A DNA stretch of 5,538 nt from Chloroflexota bacterium (GCA_022561955.1 JADFQF010000129.1:1-5538), one strand, 5' to 3'; shown: positions 1-5,270, numbered from the stretch's first letter. Program-made: numbers and translations. The notes: a model not told the origin generated them from the letters alone.

Positions 1-657
1 GCTGACGTCGCCCAGCTGCCGTGGAATATCGAACGGGTTGGACGGCATGGGAAACGTGGATATCGTCGGGGCGACAAGCGTCTGCAGGTTTACGTCCATC
101 CACAGCTCCCGAGCCTCCAGCGTCGCGACCAGCTCATCGCCGACGCCCGCCGTCGTGCTGTCCATGGCGGCGCGTGTCAGGGACTGCAGCAGAGATCTGC
201 CGAAGCTCTCGAACTGGCCCGTGGATTTGGAATCGACCGTGTACCACGCGCGCAGCCGGTCTGCGGCAGACTGATGCGACGCCTGTATTGAGGCCGGGGT
301 CACCGCCGAAGTGAGCAGCCGCTTTGCCTCTTCGGCGCGCTCGATCCACATAGGCCCGAAGGCCTCGCGCCTCTGCGAATGGGCGAAGCTCCTGACCAGG
401 GCCAGGTCTAGGACGTCCATGCCGGCGTAGGGTCCTTCCGGCACCACCATGCCGGGCTGCTCTTCGACGTACCTGGTGAGGGCGCTGCGCCTGGAAGCTC
501 GCTCACGCTGCTGCGTATCGGCGATTTCCCTCTTGATGCGCTCCGTCTCGTCCTTGAGCAGATCGACCTGCTTGGTGACGGGGTCGAACCTCTCCTTCAC
601 GAAGTCGTTGATGTCTACAAGGTCTTTCTTTATGGCTTCGATGTCACCAGATGCCAT
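1..657 (-). CDS. HK97-fold major capsid protein, N-terminal part (3' end outside window)
   Basis: This is the first 219 codons of a capsid subunit precursor, open to the left edge of the window. Residues 1-60 are highly charged and heptad-like (KKDLVDINDFVKERF, then KDETERIKREIA), which matches the coiled-coil delta/scaffold domain of HK97-type capsid precursors. After a longer helical, Arg/Glu-rich stretch, residues 164-219 carry a sequence typical of the start of the mature shell domain (TTAGVGDELVATL, then LWMDVNLQTL and a Pro-rich FPMPSNPFD). The family builds the icosahedral head, and the N-terminal domain is normally removed by the prohead protease, whose gene lies 55 bases upstream here. 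The ATG at 655-657 is chosen because AAGGAGGAG (665-673) sits 7 bases before it. The identification rests on domain pattern and gene order, not on a catalytic motif. Confidence 0.82.
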   Translation of the reverse strand, partial: MASGDIEAIKKDLVDINDFVKERFDPVTKQVDLLKDETERIKREIADTQQRERASRRSALTRYVEEQPGMVVPEGPYAGMDVLDLALVRSFAHSQRREAFGPMWIERAEEAKRLLTSAVTPASIQASHQSAADRLRAWYTVDSKSTGQFESFGRSLLQSLTRAAMDSTTAGVGDELVATLEARELWMDVNLQTLVAPTISTFPMPSNPFDIPRQLGDVS

Positions 658-664
658 TCTTTGG

Positions 665-673
665 CTCCTCCTT
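665..673 (-). promoter_or_regulatory. Strong ribosome binding site of the capsid gene
   Basis: AAGGAGGAG on the minus strand ends 7 bases before the capsid ATG. It is close to a perfect anti-16S match, as expected for a very highly expressed structural gene, and it fixes the start. The whole 55-base gap between protease stop and capsid start (658-712) holds only this site; no promoter or terminator is visible in it. Confidence 0.8.
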
Positions 674-712
674 CTTTGCTCTTGCCTTCTGTGCTTTTGG
701 CCGGATTCCGAG

Positions 713-1324
713 CTAAGGCCTGACCAGCGCCGCCCTTACCGAATCGGCCAGCTCCCGAATTTCCGTCCAGTCGTGCTCATCTAGCTCCTCACCCGAATTC
801 CCATCTTGGGCGCTCCAGCCCTTCTCTTCCAGAAACGAGCCGAGGATTCGGATATGGGCCTCACGAAGTGCGTCCGGGTCTGCGGGGACCGATACGATCG
901 ACCACTCCAGCAGGTCGGACCTTGTGTCTCGCCAGCGCCCGTCCCCTATAGGAACGCTTTCGACGGGAATCCAGCTTATGGACGCCGCCCGAAGAAAGCC
1001 CTTGTCCCAGGCGTTCTTGACTCTCTGAGCGAAGGGGTCGTCGTCCAGGAACTCGAACTCGGCGACGATCTGACCGTCGTGTGAGCGATTTAGCTTGAGG
1101 GTGCGGCCGATGGGAAGCCCGCCCGACGGAGAACGCCCCATGGAATCGTGGGCCCACATGACGACGGGGTTGCGAAGATAGTTCTCCGTGGAAAGCCCCT
1201 CAAAATCCAGGTCGGGCGGCTGCCGGACCTTCTCGTTTGCGGCGATCGTGGCTTCATAGCGATTCTTGCCGAGGGCTCTGGTCCTGACGATGTCCATCGG
1301 CAAGGACCGTACCGACTTCTCCAT
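713..1324 (-). CDS. HK97-family prohead (capsid maturation) protease
   Basis: A 203-residue serine protease of the phage prohead protease family (HK97 gp4-like, peptidase S78, with a herpesvirus-assemblin-like fold). In the family it is packed inside the prohead, trims the capsid precursor's N-terminal domain and then itself. Visible family landmarks are VVMWAHD (54-60) with candidate catalytic His59, followed by PIGR (71-74); then RAASISW (112-118), aligning with the usual RGLSIGF and giving candidate nucleophile Ser115; then LLEWSIVSVPADPDA (138-152), the conserved C-terminal signature, with Glu140 a possible third catalytic residue. Length is normal for the family. The ATG at 1322-1324 has GGAGG 5 bases upstream; Met10 is a weaker alternative. 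The capsid gene follows directly, the classic substrate-enzyme pairing. Confidence 0.93.
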   Translation of the reverse strand: MEKSVRSLPMDIVRTRALGKNRYEATIAANEKVRQPPDLDFEGLSTENYLRNPVVMWAHDSMGRSPSGGLPIGRTLKLNRSHDGQIVAEFEFLDDDPFAQRVKNAWDKGFLRAASISWIPVESVPIGDGRWRDTRSDLLEWSIVSVPADPDALREAHIRILGSFLEEKGWSAQDGNSGEELDEHDWTEIRELADSVRAALVRP

Positions 1325-1341
1325 TCACTCCTCCGTTACAT

Positions 1342-1374
1342 GGGGACAGATACCGGGGTTTGGGGGTTTACGGG
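1342..1374 (+). other. Candidate G-quadruplex tract upstream of the protease gene
   Basis: The plus strand has four runs of at least three G (1342-1345, 1355-1358, 1362-1366, 1372-1374) separated by 9, 3 and 5 bases. This fits a loose four-tract quadruplex rule, though the first loop is long. The G-rich strand is the template for the protease/capsid transcript and the tract lies only 18 bases before the protease start codon. Folding in the cell is not shown. Confidence 0.35.
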
Positions 1375-1406
1375 TTGCCCGACTCCTATCAGGTATTATC
1401 TTCGGG

Positions 1407-1425
1407 CTCCGATCTGTTATCGGAG
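1407..1425. repeat. Perfect hairpin CTCCGAT / ATCGGAG in the protease leader
   Basis: CTCCGAT (1407-1413) and ATCGGAG (1419-1425) form a perfect 7-bp stem with a 5-base loop. No T-run follows in either direction, so it is not an intrinsic terminator. The same arms recur in the hairpin cluster before the 61-codon gene: 2306-2323 differs from this element only in the loop and the last two stem bases. This suggests a small dispersed hairpin family restricted to the two spacers. Confidence 0.5.
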
Positions 1426-1501
1426 GGGATAAGGACCCTTCCCAAAGTTCTGAATCGCGAAAAAATGTTTGAAATTTCCAGATGCCCGTCGATCAGCAAA
1501 T

Positions 1502-1544
1502 AAAAAACCCCCGATGGGGCCTTGGTTGGCCGTGTAATCGGGGG
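1502..1544 (-). terminator. Intrinsic terminator just downstream of the promoter before the protease gene
   Basis: On the minus strand, CCCCCGAT and ATCGGGGG form a perfect 8-bp GC-rich stem (1537-1544 with 1508-1515), immediately followed by TTTTTTATTT. The 21-base loop can itself pair as GGCC-N6-GGCC (1518-1531). This is a textbook rho-independent terminator for leftward transcription. It sits about 50-90 bases downstream of the predicted start point of the promoter at 1600-1628 and before protease and capsid. Either it ends transcripts arriving from the terminase-portal side, or it attenuates the local promoter and must be read through for capsid synthesis. Confidence 0.82.
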
Positions 1545-1550
1545 CTTCAT

Positions 1551-1578
1551 CACCCTCTGGTGGGCTCCGTCTCGGAGC
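1551..1578 (-). promoter_or_regulatory. Two leader hairpins ahead of the terminator
   Basis: Between the predicted start point (near 1593) and the terminator, the leader RNA would hold GCTCCG/CGGAGC (perfect 6-bp stem, 3-base loop, 1564-1578) and then CACC/GGTG (4-bp stem, 4-base loop, 1551-1562). The second is short and could be chance. Together with the terminator stem this gives three consecutive hairpins within about 90 bases. That is the sort of arrangement seen in attenuators and antiterminator RNA sites, though no alternative antiterminator pairing is obvious to me. Confidence 0.4.
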
Positions 1579-1599
1579 ATATTCAGTTGCTGTTAATCT

Positions 1600-1628
1600 A
1601 AGTTAGCACGAATGTTCTTATATGTCAA
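1600..1628 (-). promoter_or_regulatory. Sigma70-type promoter reading towards protease and capsid
   Basis: The minus strand carries a perfect -35 TTGACA (1623-1628), a 17-base spacer and the -10 TAACTT (1600-1605), predicting a start near 1593. The spacer's last 11 bases (AACATTCGTGC) match the spacer of the promoter at 5323-5351 in 9 of 11 positions. It would drive protease and capsid separately from terminase and portal, provided the terminator at 1502-1544 is passed. The -10 is weaker than that of the other promoter. Confidence 0.65.
1606..1617. promoter_or_regulatory. Candidate SOS-box-like operator in the promoter spacer
   Basis: GAACATTCGTGC on the minus strand resembles the GAAC-N4-GTTC SOS box bound by LexA in Gram-positive bacteria and several other phyla: the left half-site is perfect and the right half (GTGC) has one mismatch. 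It lies between -35 and -10, an ideal repressing position, and upstream of the plus-strand gene starting near 1715, so one bound protein could affect both directions. A phage repressor or a Q-like antiterminator binding in the same place is an equally live reading. Confidence 0.4.
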
Positions 1629-1714
1629 TCGGGTCCTATGTTCGACCTGAGATCAGCTGTCTGAGGCCATATGATAGACTCATCCTCTATGCGCGCATGG
1701 CTGTGGACGTGAAG

Positions 1715-2068
1715 ATGAACAAAGAAAACCCATTCAGCAGGGTAAGGGTCGTGGTAGCCCTCTTTTCGGTGGCCGCCGCCGTTGGTCTTGGGCTTCTGAC
1801 GCCCGAGCCGAATCCCGGCGCGGCCTCCAACGCTATCATAGTTGGCTTCACCGCCGCGCTGATGATGGCCATGGCCAGTGTGTTCGCCATGATACCCGCG
1901 CCGCCCGACGCTCGAAGGCTGTTGCGGGCGCGAATGCTTCGCCGCAGTAGCCGGCCCGAAGACGGTCCGGTGTCCGAACGCCGCGAAGCTGAAAGGTACA
2001 CAGGCTTCGGCCACCCGGTCTTCACCCGACCGCTGCCCGTGCCGGACGACAGGGCAAGGGAGGGCTAG
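1715..2068 (+). CDS. Small protein with two membrane helices, holin-like in layout, function unknown
   Basis: This 117-residue protein is the only likely plus-strand gene. A charged N-terminus (MNKENPFSR) precedes a hydrophobic helix at about residues 11-29, a Pro/Gly turn (TPEPNPGAAS), and a second helix at about 40-60. After these come a strongly basic segment (ARRLLRARMLRRSSR, 66-80) and a hydrophilic, Pro-rich tail. By the positive-inside rule both ends are probably cytoplasmic. The layout resembles small phage holins or accessory membrane proteins, but I recognise no family. The antisense frame has the same third positions, so GC3 does not discriminate; G-rich first positions and the coherent membrane layout favour this strand. 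In-frame ATGs at 1697 and 1622 are alternative starts; none has a good ribosome binding site. It converges on the 61-codon gene, with overlapping stop codons. Confidence 0.55.
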   Translation: MNKENPFSRVRVVVALFSVAAAVGLGLLTPEPNPGAASNAIIVGFTAALMMAMASVFAMIPAPPDARRLLRARMLRRSSRPEDGPVSERREAERYTGFGHPVFTRPLPVPDDRAREG

Positions 2069-2250
2069 GCCGCGGCGCCTCGTCGTTTCACCGGCCCGGC
2101 CCCGTTCTTGCCGGCCAACGCCTCCAGCGACACGATCTTCACGTGCGTCTCGCCGTGGTGCTTTGTGCGCAGTATCAGGTGGCCGTCCCTGACCTCCGCC
2201 ATCTTCAGACCGTCGTGGTCGCAACGTATCGCCTGTATGTTCCCTGCCAT
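2065..2250 (-). CDS. Small conserved-looking phage protein of unknown function
   Basis: A 61-residue basic protein (MAGNIQAIRCDHDGLKMAEV, then RDGHLILRTKHHGETHVKI) with alternating hydrophobic and charged residues that suggest a small beta-rich fold, and a Lys/Arg/Ala tail (PVKRRGAAA). It has one Cys and five His residues, so a full Cys4 zinc ribbon like Mu Com is not present. AAGGAGG (2256-2262) lies 5 bases before the ATG at 2248-2250, strong support for translation and for this start over the TTG one codon earlier. It lies 166 bases downstream of the portal stop and is probably on the same transcript. Its TAG shares CTAG (2065-2068) with the opposing gene. I do not recognise the family. 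Confidence 0.7.
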   Translation of the reverse strand: MAGNIQAIRCDHDGLKMAEVRDGHLILRTKHHGETHVKIVSLEALAGKNGAGPVKRRGAAA

Positions 2251-2307
2251 CAACGCCTCCTTGATTTATCCCGGTCCTCGTACCCTGGTCTTCGTCCTCC
2301 GTACCCT

Positions 2308-2383
2308 CCGATATGAGTATCGGTCCGAATCATCGGACCCGAAGATACTCCCTATCGGAGTCGGAGAGTCCGATGCGTCGGAC
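2308..2383. repeat. Cluster of four short perfect hairpins downstream of the portal gene
   Basis: Four back-to-back inverted repeats occupy most of the spacer between portal and the 61-codon gene: CCGATA/TATCGG (2308-2323, loop TGAG), GGTCCGA/TCGGACC (2322-2339, loop ATCA), ACTCC/GGAGT (2347-2361, loop CTATC) and GTCCGA/TCGGAC (2368-2383, loop TGCG). All arms are variations on TCCGA/TCGGA. No T-run follows in either direction, so they are not ordinary terminators. GTACCC occurs several times on both sides (near 2280, 2301, 2385, 2399 and 2405). Likely roles are mRNA stabilisation, or a protein-binding or mobile hairpin repeat; none is proven. Confidence 0.65.
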
Positions 2384-2416
2384 CGTACCCAATGCCCCGT
2401 ACCCCGTACCCTGTCC

Positions 2417-3685
2417 CTACCCCCCGTCCCCACCCAACGCCGGTAGGTTCATCTCCTGTCGGACCTCGTCCACGGTCATGATGCCCGAGGACACGTACTG
2501 CTGCCTGCGCGACGCCAGGTCGTTCTCGTTTTCTCGCAGCGCCTGCACCTGGCTAAGATCGAACTCGACGAACAGCGAAGGATCTCCGAAATTCGGCATG
2601 AGCATGTGCTGCACCTTCTCCTGATAGAAGGCGAGCTGAGACACTATCGTGTCCTCCCAGAACACACGTCTGGCAGTCTGGAAGTTGGAAAACGTGGTGC
2701 GCTCCAAGTCTCCCATCATCACCTTGGGCACGCCGTAAACGCGGGCGATGTCCTCCAGGCTCCAGCGCAGGCTCTGTATGAACTCCATGTCGCGGGGGCT
2801 GAAGCCCAGGTTGCTGGCCTTCATGCCGGGACTCAAGAGCGCGGGTCGCCTCGTCTTCCGCACGCCCCGGAAACGAGACTCCCAGCGTTCGTAGAAGCTC
2901 TGCACCTCGGCGTCCGTTGGGGCGTCCGTCGTCTCGATGATCAGGCCCGGCGTGGAGTCGTTCATCAGCAGGTGTCGGTTGGCGCGCAAGGCGTCCATGC
3001 CCATGTCTGCCGAAAGCCTCAGCGGCGCGATGGGCGAGAGCCCGGCGTATTCGTCCAGAGGGTTGAAGTACTTTATCCAGACAACGTCCTCCGGCACGTA
3101 CGGCACGAGCTGCTGCCCCTGGCCTACGAAAACGAACCCCTTGACGTACCGGTCCGGGTCGGGCACGACCCTCATTCTGTCCGAACGCAGCGGCCATATC
3201 TCAACGACCTGGCCCGCCTGGTCCCGTTCGAGCCCCCAGAAGGCGGACCCCCACAATCCGAGATAGGTCTCCGTCGCCCGCCACAGGTCGCTCCTCGTCC
3301 AGAACGGATTGGGCGCGTCCAGCAGTCGTTGGGCGGGATGGTCCGGGCCAACAGCCTCCGCGGAATCGACCGCCCTGGAGCCCGAAGGCCCCAACCCCTG
3401 ACCCCTGACGCCCGGGGAGCCGGGTCTCGGGACGCCGTCCCCACGGCGGAATACCTTCAAGGGAACTCGTGACACCGAGTCCTGCCTCAGCTTGACGGCG
3501 GCGTAAACGAGCGCCGACCTGGGATAGTACTCGCCGTAGGTCAGGGGCATCCAGTCCTGGCCCACGCCCAACGTCCTGTCCAGCTCGTTGCTCAAGACGG
3601 GTGCCAGGCGATTGTCCCTGCTGTGTAGTCTCAGGGCATGCCCTGCTCCGGCCGCCAGACTCGTTAGTGACTGCATCAGACCCAT
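2417..3685 (-). CDS. Phage portal protein (HK97 gp3 / PF04860 type)
   Basis: A 422-residue portal subunit, of usual length for the family. Portals form the dodecameric ring at one capsid vertex through which terminase pumps DNA and to which the tail attaches. Family features include the N-terminal stretch YPRSALVYAAVKLRQDSVSR (54-73), PLKVFRR (75-81), HPAQRLLDAPNPFWTR (116-131), the clip/stem segment after LSPIAPLRLS (216-225), and a C-terminal block with FIQSLRWSLEDIARVYGVP (302-320), TFSNFQTARRVFWEDTI (331-347) and MTVDEVRQEMNLP (403-415). Residues about 82-113 are a Gly/Arg/Pro/Ser-rich insert where relatives usually have a short loop. The ATG at 3683-3685 has AAGGAGGAG 7 bases upstream, lying inside the terminase 3' end. 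The two frames overlap by 10 bases, indicating translational coupling. Confidence 0.95.
   Translation of the reverse strand: MGLMQSLTSLAAGAGHALRLHSRDNRLAPVLSNELDRTLGVGQDWMPLTYGEYYPRSALVYAAVKLRQDSVSRVPLKVFRRGDGVPRPGSPGVRGQGLGPSGSRAVDSAEAVGPDHPAQRLLDAPNPFWTRSDLWRATETYLGLWGSAFWGLERDQAGQVVEIWPLRSDRMRVVPDPDRYVKGFVFVGQGQQLVPYVPEDVVWIKYFNPLDEYAGLSPIAPLRLSADMGMDALRANRHLLMNDSTPGLIIETTDAPTDAEVQSFYERWESRFRGVRKTRRPALLSPGMKASNLGFSPRDMEFIQSLRWSLEDIARVYGVPKVMMGDLERTTFSNFQTARRVFWEDTIVSQLAFYQEKVQHMLMPNFGDPSLFVEFDLSQVQALRENENDLASRRQQYVSSGIMTVDEVRQEMNLPALGGDGG
3394..3407. repeat. Tandem heptamer ACCCCTG x2 inside the portal insert
   Basis: ACCCCTG occurs twice in a row (3394-3400, 3401-3407) on the plus strand, within a run of C/G-rich DNA coding for the low-complexity portal insert (about residues 82-113). 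A 7-base unit is not a multiple of three, so gain or loss of one copy would shift the portal frame unless compensated. With two copies only, chance is possible. Confidence 0.5.
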
Positions 3686-5037
3686 ATCTTGACTCCTCCT
3701 TGGGGCGCGGCGAACGTCATCGCCAGCGCGTCCGCCTCATCCGGCGACCTGTTCAGCTTTTCCTTGCTCTGCAGGCTTATTCGACCGTCGCTCTCGAACT
3801 GGTACTCACGGCTCGAGACCTGTCCGATCAGCGCGGAGTCGTTATCAGTGCTCATGTCCTCGGCAAGGTACTGCTTGCGCATGAGCCACCACACCTCCGT
3901 GGTCCGATTCGCGTAGTGAGTGCTGTCGTGTGCCCTCTGTCCCGCGATAAACGGCACCAGCCTGGTCCTTTCCAGCTTTAGCTCCCGTAGGCGGTCGACG
4001 ACGCCCGCGCCGATGCCGGTGTCGTCCACTACGAGCACATCGACCTTGTTCTCGTCGCAATACGCCTTCAGGAAGCCGGAGATGGCCATCGTGTCGTGAC
4101 CCCTGACGCGCCAGATGATCTTCGCCACGGGCCCCTGCCTGCGAACGACGACCGTCTTGTCGTGGCCGAACCTCGCCACGTCGCACGCCAGAATCACCGG
4201 ACCCTCGGGCTCCATATCTCGTTTCGCCGCCTCGGTGGCCGCCCACAGAGGCACGACGATCAGGTCCAGGTTTTCTGGGAACTCGCCCAGCACCGAGCCG
4301 ATGTACATGGGCGTATCCTCGCCCCAGTCCTCCTTTCGGTCCTCGATGTCCTGGGTCGTGATCATGCCGGGCACAACGATCCTATTCGCTTTGATGTTAG
4401 GCGTGTCGAAGGCGCTGATCTGAATCGTCTTATACAGGTGCCTCTGCGAATGGTGCGAGTCGTAGAAGGTGCCCGAGGGCTTGAAGGGATTGCCGGTCAT
4501 CAGCAGCCTGGTCGGATTGAGCCTTCGCACGGCGTCGATGTATGACTGGTGCACGGCGTGGGCCTCGGTGATCACGACCAGCAGATTGGGTGAGTGAAAG
4601 CCCTGAATGTTGAAGGGCGAGTCCGACGTAAAGCCCAGCGCGAAGGTCTGGTCGTCGATCTGGTAGCGAGAAGTGCGATACATGTGGCCGCCGAGCTTGT
4701 CCTGCGCCTGGACGTAGGCGTGCCTGATCTCGTTCCACACGATGTCGTCGACCTGACGAGCCGTCGGACCCGTGACGATGGCCTTCGCCGGATGTCGCGA
4801 GCGCACCCACCACAGAACGGCACGCGCCGACGCCCAGTCCTTGCCGGAGCCGTTGCACCCCACTACGGAGACCCGCCTGTGGTCTTGAACGGCTCTCAGG
4901 ATCTCGACCTGCTTGTCGTATGGCTTCTCTTTGAGCACCTCCGTCACGAACCTCACCGGGTCCTGGAAATTTTCTGCGTACGGCCTCGAAGGTGAGGCCT
5001 CTATTTTGCCCCTTGCGGGTTTTTTTGGCTTTGGCAT
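3676..5037 (-). CDS. terL: Terminase large subunit (packaging ATPase and nuclease)
   Basis: A 453-residue DNA-packaging motor protein: ATPase at the N-terminal half, RNase H-like nuclease at the C-terminal half, acting at the portal. Walker A is GCNGSGKD (60-67). The Walker B strand is LLVVITEAHAV (152-162), with Thr157 where most relatives have Asp and the catalytic Glu158 kept. The coupling motif is MTGNP (180-184). Nuclease acidic clusters are ACDVARFGHDKT (284-295, Asp286), VVDDTGIGAGVVDRL (336-350, Asp338/339) and SPDEADAL (431-438, Asp433/436), the usual three-carboxylate arrangement. The length is normal and no frame break is seen. The ATG at 5035-5037 lacks a good ribosome binding site; the nearest GGAG is about 16 bases away. 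A 63-codon frame stops 6 bases before it, so reinitiation is plausible. Portal follows with a 10-base overlap. No recognisable small terminase subunit precedes it in this window. Confidence 0.96.
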   Translation of the reverse strand: MPKPKKPARGKIEASPSRPYAENFQDPVRFVTEVLKEKPYDKQVEILRAVQDHRRVSVVGCNGSGKDWASARAVLWWVRSRHPAKAIVTGPTARQVDDIVWNEIRHAYVQAQDKLGGHMYRTSRYQIDDQTFALGFTSDSPFNIQGFHSPNLLVVITEAHAVHQSYIDAVRRLNPTRLLMTGNPFKPSGTFYDSHHSQRHLYKTIQISAFDTPNIKANRIVVPGMITTQDIEDRKEDWGEDTPMYIGSVLGEFPENLDLIVVPLWAATEAAKRDMEPEGPVILACDVARFGHDKTVVVRRQGPVAKIIWRVRGHDTMAISGFLKAYCDENKVDVLVVDDTGIGAGVVDRLRELKLERTRLVPFIAGQRAHDSTHYANRTTEVWWLMRKQYLAEDMSTDNDSALIGQVSSREYQFESDGRISLQSKEKLNRSPDEADALAMTFAAPQGGVKIWV

Positions 5038-5043
5038 ATTGTT

Positions 5044-5235
5044 CTATGGGTGTCTCCATGTGTCGTCCGAATATCGGCAATTCAGAACGACGCTCTCGTG
5101 ATTAATCTTCAATAGCTCGTGGTCGCCGACGATATAGGTGGCCCGGCCGCGGCTGTGTGGTGAGGCTAGCGTACTCTGGTCGAGTGTTCTTGGCCTGACA
5201 TGACTTTCGCGCCACCCAACAGGCGAGTCGCCCAC
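5044..5235 (-). CDS. Possible small leader gene before terminase, function unknown
   Basis: A 63-codon frame starting at GTG (5233-5235) and ending in TAG only 6 bases before the terminase ATG. Its first half is Arg/Ser/Pro-rich and not protein-like; the second half (YIVGDHELLKINHESVVLNC) looks more plausible. There is no ribosome binding site before the GTG. In favour: it lies downstream of a promoter, and terminase itself lacks a ribosome binding site and could be translated by reinitiation from it. Its position is where a small terminase subunit would be expected, but at 63 residues and without a visible helix-turn-helix I do not call it one. It may be non-coding leader. Confidence 0.33.
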   Translation of the reverse strand: MGDSPVGWRESHVRPRTLDQSTLASPHSRGRATYIVGDHELLKINHESVVLNCRYSDDTWRHP

Positions 5236-5270
5236 TGGATCGGCTGAAATGATGAGGAGTGGCCGCGGCC
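5145..5270. repeat. Repeated GC palindrome GGCCGCGGC flanking the pre-terminase region
   Basis: GGCCGCGGC occurs at 5145-5153 and again at 5261-5269, where it extends to the full palindrome GGCCGCGGCC (5261-5270). The copies are 116 bases apart in the non-coding or weakly coding stretch before terminase, where cos or pac sites often lie. A link to packaging is only a possibility; in GC-rich DNA such short matches arise by chance. Confidence 0.3.

Larger units (their letters stand above)
1325..1499 (-). other. Untranslated leader between the intrinsic terminator and the protease gene
   Basis: About 175 bases with no convincing gene. In the minus-strand direction it starts with an AT-rich patch just after the terminator T-run. 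It then holds a perfect 7-bp hairpin (1407-1425) and a C-rich tract (G-rich on the plus strand, 1342-1374), and ends at the protease ribosome binding site. A 63-codon frame crosses this region and the terminator but has no ribosome binding site. The length and structure suggest an mRNA 5' leader with some regulatory role, which is inference. Confidence 0.45.

Noticed and set aside
1389..1580. Minus-strand 63-codon frame across the protease leader
   Set aside because: It spans the intrinsic terminator and its T-run, has no ribosome binding site, and its sequence looks random. It is best read as leader RNA.
1625..2224. Minus-strand frames of 199 and 112 codons opposite the membrane-protein gene
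   Set aside because: The products are Arg/Gly/Ser/Thr-rich without coherent features, no ribosome binding sites precede them, and one overlaps both the 61-codon gene and the promoter. The plus-strand frame has G-rich first codon positions and two membrane helices. Since third positions coincide in one frame pair, this is a judgement rather than proof.
2606..3472. Long plus-strand open frame (288 codons) opposite the portal gene
   Set aside because: It lies wholly antisense to a clearly recognised portal protein, and its product is His/Arg/Gly-rich without motifs. It is a by-product of GC-rich coding DNA.
4098..4109. The 12-base string GACCCCTGACGC in terminase, repeated in the portal insert at 3400-3411
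   Set aside because: Both copies are in coding DNA and encode a similar Val-Arg-Gly turn. One exact 12-mer pair in GC-rich DNA is weak evidence for a mobile repeat.
4430..5080. 216-codon minus-strand frame overlapping the start of terminase
   Set aside because: It is a shifted reading of the terminase gene. Although its ATG near GGAG lies upstream, the product quickly becomes Arg/Gly-rich and lacks motifs.
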